A stretch of DNA of 64,000 nt. Origin: Eulemur rufifrons. Taxonomy: Eukaryota > Chordata > Mammalia > Primates > Lemuridae. The notes under the pieces are model-generated. The model was not told the DNA's origin. It did no database searches and worked only from the letters and a program-made list of their open reading frames with translations. The stretch spans positions 156,001 to 220,000 of the forward strand of contig NW_027182935.1 of the NCBI RefSeq assembly GCF_041146395.1. The letters run 5' to 3'. This document shows, piece by piece, positions 1 through 10,186 of this stretch. Within the stretch, counting starts at the first letter, position 1, and each line of letters opens with the position of its first letter. Made by a program: the position numbers and the translations under genes.

Positions 1-1872
1 ATGCAGACAGGGCCCGTGCGCTAAGCATAAACAATACCTTTAACAGATAACCCTAACCCTGAACATAACACCCAACCCTGTTCCTATTTCTGCCCTTAAC
101 ACGTAAACCTCACCGTGCGCCTAACTTTAACCTCTTATCCTAACGTTAATGCATAACCCATTTCCTGAGAACAACCCCTATCCCATAATTCTAACCCTAT
201 CTCCTAGTCATCACTGTGACACCTAATCCCTAACCCTAATTCTAAACCGCTAACCCTAACCGTAACCCTACCTACAACCCTAACACTGACAGTAACCCTT
301 ACTTCTAACCCCAACGCTATGCCTAACAAAAACCCTAACCCTTGACCCTAACCATTCACCCTAACCCTTAAGGGTTACCCTAACCCTTAACCCTAATCCT
401 AATCCTAACCATTAAACCTAACCCTAGCTCTTAAAGCTAACCCTAAACCTTACCCTCACGACTAGACGTAACCCTCACACTAACCTAACACCTAACCCTA
501 ACCAGAACCCCTAAAGCTAACCCTGAACCCTATCCCTAACCCTAGCAGTAAACTTTAACCCTAAACCTAAGCCCAACCCGTAACCCTAATCCTATCCTTT
601 TACCCTAAAACTAACCCCTAAACCTAACCCCTATACCTCACCCTAACTCTAAACCCAATCCTAATTCTAACCATACCCCTTCATAAAACACTAACTCCTA
701 ACTGCTAACCCTAACACTAACCAAAAACCCTAATCACTAATCCCTAACCCTAATTCTTAACATTTACCCTAACCGTTTACCCTCACCCTAAATCTTAACA
801 CTGACCCTAACCTTAACCTTTAACTCTAAGCCTAACCCTTAACCCTACAGTAAGGAAGACCCTTAATGCTAATGGGATACCTTATCCCTAACCCTAACAC
901 TACAGCTAAAAATAACCCTAACCTTGGATCCTTAAACCTGACCCCTAACACTTACTTTAACCCCAAACCCTAACCCTAATCCTAAGCATTAAACCTAACC
1001 CTATCTCTTAACCCTAACGCTAGCCCTTACCCTAACGCCTAGATCTAACCCTAAATCTAACCTACCGCCTAATCCTAACCTTAAGCCCTAATGTTAACAC
1101 TAACCCTGAACCCTCAACCTATCCGTAACGCTTACCACTAACCCTATCCGTGAACCTTAACCCTGACCCTAACCATTACCCGCACTCAAGCATTTAACCC
1201 TGACCCTACCCCTAATCCTTAATGATAACCCTAACACTAAACCCTAACCTTAAACCCAACACTTAACCCTAATCCTATCCCTTAACCCTAACCCTAATGC
1301 TAACCCCTAAACGTAACCCTAACCGTCACCACTAAACCTAACCCTAACCTCTAACACAAACCATAGCACATAACTCTAACCCTAAATCTAACCCTAACCC
1401 TAAACCTAACCCTAAAGCCTAACTCTTAACGTTAACCCTATGCGTTAACTCTCACGCTAACCTTTAGTCCTAACCCTAATCCTAATCTTCAACCCTAAAC
1501 CTAACACTTAACCCTAACCCTGAACCAAATCCTAACCCCTCATCTTAACCCTAACCGTAAACCCCAACCCTAAACCAAAGTGTAACCGTTAAACCTAAGA
1601 GTAACCTTTAACCCTATCCCTACTCCCTAACCCTAAGCCCTCACCCTAACACTAAACTTCATCTTTAACCATAAACATACTCCTAACCCTTAATCTAATT
1701 CTCAGACTTCTTGCTTTCTTAGAGTTTAGAAAGCCTGCAATCCTCCCATGCCATGCGTGAAAGGAGGCTCTACCACTGTGTCCTGCATGAAACCCACGGA
1801 CACATACCCAGAGTATGATAGAGTGGGTTCCCGGGAACAATCCCAGCCCCCTAAACTCCCCCCGCCCGCCTA
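1..1872 (+). repeat. Satellite monomer 1 (1872 bp)
   Basis: It begins exactly at the anchor motif, so the preceding core is cut off by the window edge. Private changes include a small inverted telomere-like patch near 364-376 and a core reading cggacacatac where others have the GGGCCC site. Confidence 0.95.
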
Positions 1873-1902
1873 ATGCAGACAGGGACCGTGCGCTAAGCAT
1901 AA
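1699..1902. other. GC-rich core of the satellite (representative copy)
   Basis: About 200 bp of non-telomeric, CpG-containing sequence that recurs at every monomer boundary, 25 complete copies in all. In order on +: a 7-bp inverted repeat with an 8-nt loop (1713-1734); a CpG-bearing stretch with ApaI (GGGCCC, lost in this copy) and SmaI (CCCGGG) sites; an A-box-like word (1816-1826); a B-box-like word (1834-1843); and C-runs at 1842-1867 that give a four-tract G-quadruplex pattern and a GC box (GGGCGG) on the minus strand. An 84-codon frame is open on the minus strand through most copies. What this core does is unknown. It could be a promoter, a protein-binding site or just a captured subtelomeric fragment. 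Confidence 0.85.
1842..1867 (-). other. Predicted G-quadruplex and GC box in the core
   Basis: On the minus strand there are four G-tracts of 3, 6, 5 and 3 bases with loops of 1, 6 and 2 nt, which fits the usual G3+N1-7 rule. The same tracts hold a GGGCGG Sp1/KLF-type box. The pattern recurs in nearly all cores. It is broken in the core ending at 12838, where one C-run is shortened and a loop lengthened. Prediction only. Confidence 0.6.
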
Positions 1903-3761
1903 ACATTACCTTTAACAGATAACCCTAACCCTGAACATAACACCCAACCCTGTTCCTATTTCTCCCCTTAACACGTAAACCTCACCGTGCGCCTAACTTT
2001 AACCTCTTATCCTAACGTTAATGCATAACCCATTTCCTGAGAACAACCCCTATCCCATAATTCTAACCCTATCCACTAGTCATCACTGTGACACCTAATC
2101 CCTAACCCTAATTCTAAACCGCTAACCCTAACCGTAACCCTACCTACAACCCTAACACTGACAGGAACCCTTACTTCTAACCCCAACACTATGCCTAACA
2201 AAAACCCTAACCCTTGACCCTAACCCTTCACCCTAACCCCTAAGCCTTACCCTAACCCTTAACCCTAATCCTAATCCTAACCATTAAACCTAACCCTAGC
2301 TCTTAAAGCTAACCCTAAACCTTACCCTCACGACTAGACCTAACCCTGACCCTAACCTAACACCAACCCTTACCAGAACCCCTAAAGCTAACCTTCAACC
2401 CTATCCCTAACCCTAGCAGTAAACTTTAACCCTAAACCTAAGCCCAACCCGTAACCCTAATCCTATCCTTTTACCCTAAAACTAACCCCTAAACCTAACC
2501 CCTATACCTCACCCTAACTCTAACTCCAATCCTCATTCTAACCATACCCCTTCATAAAACACTAACTCCTAACCGCTAACCCTAACACTAACCAAAAACC
2601 CTAATCACTAATCCCTAACCCTAACGCTTAACCTTTACCCTAACCATTAACCCTCACCCTAAATCTTAACACTGACCCTAACCTTAGCCTTTAACTCTAA
2701 GCCTAACCCTTAACCCTACAGTAAGGAAGACCCTTAATGCTAATGGGATCCCTTATCCCTAACCCTAACACTACAGCTAAAAATTACCCTAACCTTTGAT
2801 CCTTAAACCTAACCCCTAACACTTAGTTTAACCCCAAAACCTAACCCTAATCCTAAGCATTCAACCTAACCCTATCTATTAACCCTAACGCTAGCCCTTA
2901 CCCTAACGCCTAGATCTAACCCTAAATCTAACCTACCGCCTAATCCTAACCTTAAGCCCTAATGCTAACTCTAACCCTGAACCCTAAACCTACCCGTAAC
3001 CCTTAACACTAACCCTATCCGTGAACCTTAACCCTGACCCTAACCATTACCCGCACCCAAGCACTTAACCCTGACCCTAACCCTAATCCTTAATGATAAC
3101 CCTAACACGAAACCCTAACCCTAAGCCCAACACTTAACCCTAATCCTATCCCTTAACCCTAAACCTAACCCTAACCCTAATGCTAACCCCTAAACGTAAC
3201 CCTAACCGTCAGAAGTAAACCTAACCCTAAACTCTAAAACAAACCATAGCACATAACTCTAACCCTAAAACTAACCCTAACCCTAACCTAAACCCTAACC
3301 CTAAACCCTAACTCTTAACCTTAACCCTAAGCGTTAACTCTCACGCTAACCTTTAATCCTAACCCTAATCCTAATTTTCAACCCTAAACCTAACACTTAA
3401 CCCTAACCCTGTACCAAACCCTAACCCCTCATCTTAACCCTAACCGTAAACCTCAACCCTAAACCAAAGTGTAACCGTTAAACCTAAGAGTAACCTTTAA
3501 CCCTAACCCTAATCCCTAACCCTAAGCCCTCACCCTATCACTAAACTTCATTTTTAACCCTAACAATAATCCTAACCCTAAATCTAATTCTCAGACTTCT
3601 TGCTTTCTTAGAGTTTAGAAAGCCTCCCATCCTCCCATGCCATGCGTGAAAGGAGGCTCTACCACTGTGTCCTGCATGAAACCCACGGGCCCATACCCAG
3701 AGTATGATAGAGTGGGTTCCCAGGTACAATCCCAGCCCCCTAAACTCCCCCCGCCCGCCTA
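1873..3761 (+). repeat. Satellite monomer 2 (1889 bp)
   Basis: Full-length unit, slightly long because of extra CCCTAA-type units near 3160-3180 and 3270-3310. Its core keeps the complete minus-strand open frame at 3541-3795. Confidence 0.95.
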
Positions 3762-5644
3762 ATGCAGACAGGGCCCGTCCGCTAAGCATAAACAATACCT
3801 TTAACAGATAACCCTAACCCTGAACATAACACCCAACCCTGTTCCTATTTCTCCCCTTAACACGTAAACCTCACCGTGCGCCTAACTTTAACCTCTTATC
3901 CTAACGTTAATGCATAACCCATTTCCTGAGAACAGCCCCTATCCCATAATTCTAACCCTATCTCCTAGTCATCACTGTGACACCTAATCCCTAACCCTAA
4001 TTCTAAACCGCTAACCCTAACCGTAACCCTACCTACAACCCAACACTGACAGTAACCCTTACTTCTAACCCCAACGCTATGCCTAACAAAAACCCTAACC
4101 ATTGACCCTAACCCTTCACCCTAACCCCTAAGCCTTACCCTAACCCTTAACCCTAATCCTAATCCTAACCATTAAACCTAACCCTAGCTCTTAAAGCTAA
4201 CCCTAAACCTTACCCTAACGACTAGACCTAACCCTGACACTCACCTAACACCTAACCCTAACCAGAACCCCTAAAGGTAACCCTGAATCCTATCCCTAAC
4301 CCTAGCAGTAAACTTTAACCCTAAACCTAAGCCCAACCCGTAACCCTAATCCTATCCTTTTACCCCAAAACTAACCCTTAAACCTAACCCCTATACCTCA
4401 CCCTAACTCTAACCCCAATCCTAATTCTAACCATACCCCTTGATAATACACTAACTCCTAACCGCTAACCCTAACACTAACCAAAAACTCTAATCACTAA
4501 TACCTAACCCTAACGCCTAACCTTTACCCTAACCGTTAACCCTCACCCTAAATATTGACACTGACCCTAACCTTAACCTTTAACTCTAAGTCTATCCCTT
4601 AACCCTACAGTAAGGAAGACCCTTAATGCTAATGGGATCCCTTATCCCTAACCCTAACACTACAGCTAAAAATAACCCTAACCTTGGATCCTTAAACCTA
4701 ACCCCTAACACTTACTTTAACCCCAAACCCTAACCCTAATCCTAAGCATTAAACCTAACCCTATCTCTTAACCCTAACGCTAGCCCTTACCCTAACGCCT
4801 AGATCTAACCCTAAATCTAACCTACCGCCTAATCCTAACCTTAAGCCCTAATGCTAACTCTAACCCTGAACCCTAAACCTACCCGTAACCCTTAACACTA
4901 ACCCTATCCGTGAACCTTAACCCTGACCCTAACCATTACCCGCACCCAAGCATTTAACCCTGACCCTACCCCTAATCCTTAATGATAACCCTAACACTAA
5001 ACCCTAACCCTAAGCCCAACACTTAACCCTAATCCTATCCTTTAACCCTAACCCTAACCCTAACCCTAATGCTCACCCCTAAACTTAACCCTAACCGTCA
5101 CCAGTAAACCTAACCCTAATCTGTAACACAAACCATAGCACATAACTGTAAGCGTAAAACAAACCCTAACCCTAACCCTAACCCTAAACTCTAACTTTTA
5201 ACCTTAACCCTAAGGGTTAACTCTCACGCTAACCTTTAATCCTAACCCTAATTCTAATCTTAAACCCTAAATCTAACACTTAACACTAACCCTGTACCTA
5301 ACCCTAACCCCTCATCTTAACCCTAACCGTAAACCTCAACCCTAAACCAAAGTGTAACCGTTAAACCTAAGAGTAACCTTTAACCCTAACCCTAATCCCT
5401 AACCCTAAGCCCTCACCCTAACACTAAACTTCATCCTTAACCCTAACCAGAATCCTAACCCTAAATCTAATTCTCAGACTTCTTGCTTTCTTAGAGTTTA
5501 GAAAGCCTGCAATCCTCCCATGCCATGCGTGAAAGGAGGCTCTACCACTGTGTCCTGCATGAAACCCACGGGCCCATACCCAGAGTTTGATAGAGTGGGT
5601 TCCCGGGTACAATCCCAGCCCCCTAAACTCGCCCCGCCCGCCTA
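3762..5644 (+). repeat. Satellite monomer 3 (1883 bp)
   Basis: Full-length unit. It holds one of the longest perfect telomere runs seen, about four CCCTAA units at 5044-5069, and a second at 5161-5185. Confidence 0.95.
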
Positions 5645-8297
5645 ATGCAGACAGGGCCCGTGCGCTAAGCATAAACAATACCTTTAACAGATAACCCTAA
5701 CCCTGAACATAACACCCAACCCTGTTCCTATTTCTCCCCTTAACACGTAAACCTCACCGTGCGCCTAACTGTAACCTCTTATCCTAACGTTAATGCATAA
5801 CCCATTTCCTGAGAACAACCCCTATCCCATAATTCTAACCCTATCTCCTAGTCATCACTGTGACACCTAATCCCTAACCCTAATTCTAAACCGCTAACCC
5901 TAACCATAACCCTACCTACAACCCTAACACTGACAGTAACCCTTACTTCTAACCCCAACTCTATGCCTAACAAAAACCTTAACCCTTGACCCTAACCCTT
6001 CACCCTAACCCCTAAGCCTTACCCTAACCCTTAACCCTAATCCTAATCCTAACCATTAAACCTAACCCTAGCTCTTAAAGCTAACCCTAAACCTTACCCT
6101 CACGACTAGACCTAACCCTGACACTAACCTAACACCTAAACCTAACCAGAACCCCTAAAGCTAACCCTGAACCCTATCCCTAACCCTAGCAGTAAACTTT
6201 AACCCTAAACCTAAGCCCAACCCGTAACCCTAATCCTATCCTTTTACCCTAAAACTAAGCCCTAAACCTAACCCCCATACCTCACCCTAACTCTAACCCC
6301 AATCCTAATTCTAACCATACCCCTTCAGAAAACACTAACTCCTAACCGGTAACCCCAACACTACCCAAAAACCCTAATCACTAATCCCTAACCCTAACGC
6401 TTAACCTTTACCCTAACCGTTAACCCTCACCCTAAATCTTAACACTGACCCTAACCTTAACCTTTAACTCTAAGCCTAACCCTTAACCCTACAGTAAGGA
6501 AAACCCTTAATGCTAATGGGATCCCTTATCCCTTACCCTAACACTACAGCTAAAAATAACCCTAACCTTTCATCCTTAAACCTAACCCCTAACAATTACT
6601 TTAACCCTCAAACCTAACCCTAATCCTAAGCATTAAACCTAACCCTATCTCTTAACCCTAACGCTAGCCCTTTCCCTAACGCCTAGATCTAACCCTAAAT
6701 CTAACCTACCGCCTAATCCTAACCTTAAGCCCTAATGCTAACTCTAACCCTGAACCCTAAACCTACCCGTAACCCTTAACACTAACCCTATCCGTGAACC
6801 TTAACCCTGACCCTAACCATTACCCGCACCCAAGCATTTAACCCTGACCCTACCCCTAATCCTTAATGATAACCCTAACACTAAATCCTAACCCTAAGCC
6901 CAACACTTAACCCTCATCCTATCCCTTAACCCTAACCCTAATGCTAACCCCTAAACGTAAGCCTAACCGTCACCAGTAAACCTAACCCTAACCTCTAACA
7001 CAAACCATAGCACATAACTCTAACCCTAAAACTAACCCTAACCCTAACCCTAACCCTAAACCCTAACTCTTAACCTTAACCCTAAGCGTTAACTCTCACG
7101 CTAACCTTTAATCCTAACCCTAATCCTAATCTTCAACCCTAAACCTAACACTTAACCCTAACCCTGTACCAAACCCTAACCCCTCATCTTAACCCTAACC
7201 GTAAACCTCAACCCTAAACCAAAGTGTAGCCGTTCCTTTATCAAAAAAACCCAAAACAACACATGTTGGCGTGGGTGTGGAGAGACAGGAACAGTAATAC
7301 AGTGCTGGTGGGACTGCAAACTCGTGCAACCTCTGTGGAAAGCATTATGGAAGTATCTTAAACAGATTCAAGTAGACCTGCCATTTGACCCAGCAATCCC
7401 ATTACTGGGCTTATACCCAAATTAAAAAAGGTCATTCTGTAACAAAGGCACGTGTACCGAAATGTTTATAGCAGCACAATTCACAATAGCAAAGATGTGG
7501 AAACAACCCAAATGCCCATCAATACATGATTGGATTAGTAAACTGTGGTACATGTATACCATGAAATACTACTCAGCTATAAGGAATGATGAAGATACAA
7601 CATCTCTATGGTTCTCCTGGAGAGAGTTGGAACCCATTATATTAAGTGAAGTATCCCAAGAATGGAAAAACAAGCATCACATGTACTCACCAGAAAATTG
7701 GTTTCCTTGATGATCACCTAAATACAAATCTGGGAACGACACCAATTGGACATCAGACTGAGGTGGGGGGTGGGGGAGGGGATGGAGGTATGCCTACACA
7801 ATGAGTGCATTGCTCACCGTTTGGGGAGTGGTAACACTTGAAGGTGCTGACTCGGGAAAGGGGGGGTGGGGAAAAAAATATGAAACTATTGTTTTTAACT
7901 TGCACTGTTCACCTAATAATTTATCATGAATATTTCCCATATTATTTCATATCATTGTACAAGAAATAAGGTATACATTATGAGGAAAAAAAAAAAAAAA
8001 CAAAGTGTAGCCGTTAAACCTAAGAGTAACCTTTAACCCTAACCCTAATCCCTAACCCTAAGCCCTCCCCCTAACACTAAACTTCATCCTTAACCCTAAC
8101 CAGAATCCTAACCCTAAATCTAATTCTCAGACTTCTTGCTTTCTTAGAGTTTAGAAAGCCTGCAATCCTCCCATGCCATGCGGGAAAGGAGGCTCTACCA
8201 CTGTGTCCTGCATGAAACCCACGGGCCCATACCCAGAGTATGATAGAGTGGGTTCCCGGGTACAATCCCAGCCCCCTAAACTCCCCCCGCCCGCCTA
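5645..8297 (+). repeat. Satellite monomer 4, interrupted by a truncated L1
   Basis: The interval is 2653 bp; removing the 766-bp L1 and one 15-bp target duplication leaves 1872 bp. It is the first half of the two-monomer block that duplicated. Variants shared with monomer 6 include actacccaaaaacc near 6360. Confidence 0.95.
7235..8000 (+). mobile_element. 5'-truncated L1 3' end, copy 1
   Basis: A 766-bp L1 fragment on +. It starts inside ORF2 just before the Cys-rich region, reaches the ORF2 stop near 7710, then a 3' UTR with G-rich purine tracts and a tail of 15 A (7986-8000). A 15-bp target duplication flanks it (7220-7234 and 8001-8015). An in-frame TAA at 7423-7425, absent from copy 2, breaks the ORF2 remnant, so no product is expected. 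Sequence and 3' UTR type match L1-A rather than L1-B. Confidence 0.95.
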
Positions 8298-10186
8298 ATG
8301 CAGACAGGGCCCGTGCGCTAAGCATAAACAATACCTTTAACAGATAACCCTAACCCTGAACATAACACCCAACCCTGTTCCTATTTCTCCCCTTAACACG
8401 TAAACCTCACCGTGCGCCTAACTTTAACCTCTTATCCTAACGTTAATGCATAAACCATTTCCTGAGACCAACCCCATCCCATAATTCTAACCCTATCTCC
8501 TACTCATCACTGTGACACCTAATCCCTAACCCTAATTTTAAACCGCTAACCCTAACTGTAACCCTACCTACAACTCTAACACTGACAGTAACCCTTACTT
8601 CTGACAGTAACCCCAACGTTATGCCTAACAAAAACCCTAACCCTTGACCCTGACCCTTCACCCTATCCCCTAAGCCTTACCCTAACCCTTAACCCTAATC
8701 CTAATCCTAACCATTAAACCTAACCCTAGCTCTTAAAGCTAACCCTAAACCTTACCCTCACGACTAGACCTAACCCTGACACTAACCTAACACCTAACCC
8801 TAACCAGAACCCCTAAAGCTCACCCTGAACCCTATCCCTAACCCTAGCAGTAAACTTTAACCCTAAACCTAAGCCCAACCCGTAACCCTAATCCTATCCT
8901 TTTACCCGAAAACTAACCCCTAAACCTAACCCCTATACCTCACCCTAACTCTAACCCCAATCCTAATTCTAACCATACCCCTTCATAAAACAGTAACTCC
9001 TAACCGCTAACCCTAACCCTAACGAAAAACCTTAATCACTAATCCCTAACCCTAACGCTTAACCTTTACCCTAACCATTAACCCTCACTCTAAATCTTAA
9101 CACTGACCCTAACCTTAACCTTTAACTCTAAGCCTAACCCTTAACCCTACAGTAAGGAAGACCCTTAAAGCTAATGGGATCCCTTATCCCTAACCCTAAC
9201 ACTACAGCTAAAAATAACCCTAACCTTTGATCCTTAAACCTAACCCCTAATACTTACTTTTACCCAAAACCCTAACCCTAATCCTAAGCAGTAAACCTAA
9301 ACTTATCTCTTAATCCTAAAGCTAGCCCTTACCCTAACGCCTAGATCTAACCCTAAATCTAACCTACCGCCTAATCCTAACCTTAAGCCCTAATGCTAAC
9401 TCTAACCCTGAACCCTAAACCTACCCGTAACCCTTAACACTAACCCTATCCGTGAACCTTAACCGTGACCCTAACCATTACCCGCACCCAAGCATTTAAC
9501 CCTGAATCTACCGCTAATCCTTAATGATAACCCTAACACTAAACCCTAACCCAGAGCCCAACACTTAACCCTAATCCTATCCCTTAACACTAACCCTAAC
9601 CCTAACCCTAATGCTAAGCCCTAAACGTAACCCTAACCGTCACCAGTAAACCTAAACCTAACCTCTAACACAAACCATAGCACATAACTCTAACCCTAAA
9701 ACTAACCCTAACCCTAACCCTAACCCTAAACTCTAACTCTTAACCTTAACCCTAAGCGTTAACTCTGACGCTAACCTTTAATCCTAACCCTAATTCTAAT
9801 CTTCAACCCTAAACCTAACACTTAACCCTAACCCTGTAACAAACCCTAACCCCTCATCTTAACCCTAACCGTAAACCTCAACCCTAAACCAAAGTGTAAC
9901 CGTTAAACCTAAGAGTAACCTTTAACCCTAACACTAATCCCTAACCCTAAGCCCTCACCCTAACACTAAACTTCATCCTTAACCCTAACCAGAATCCTAA
10001 CCCTAAATCTAATTCTCAGACTTCTTGCTTTCTTAGAGTTTAGAAAGCCTGCAATCCTCCCATGCCATGCGTGAAAGGTGGCTCTACCACTGTGTCCTGC
10101 ATGAAACCCACGGGCCCATACCCAGAGTATGATAGAGTGGGTTCCCGGGAACAATCCCAGCCCCCTAAACTCGCCCCGCCCGCCTA
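8298..10186 (+). repeat. Satellite monomer 5 (1889 bp)
   Basis: Second half of the duplicated block. It carries a 12-bp insertion near 8601-8612 (an extra ctgacagtaac copy) that is shared only with monomer 7. Confidence 0.95.

Noticed and set aside
1816..1843. A functional tRNA gene in the core
   Set aside because: A- and B-box words are only ~7 bp apart, and no cloverleaf or acceptor stem can be drawn.
1699..1902. CENP-B box or known centromere satellite
   Set aside because: I looked for the NTTCG-N4-A-N2-CGGG pattern in the core on both strands and did not see it.
1652..1906. The repeated 84-aa minus-strand frames as real genes
   Set aside because: They recur because the satellite recurs, end in translated telomere repeat, and vary freely in amino acids between copies. 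Kept only as a finding, not as CDS.
1..2000. A true chromosome end
   Set aside because: The hexamers are degenerate and organised in a 1.88-kb unit; no long pure CCCTAA run is present, and the array is in full register at position 1.
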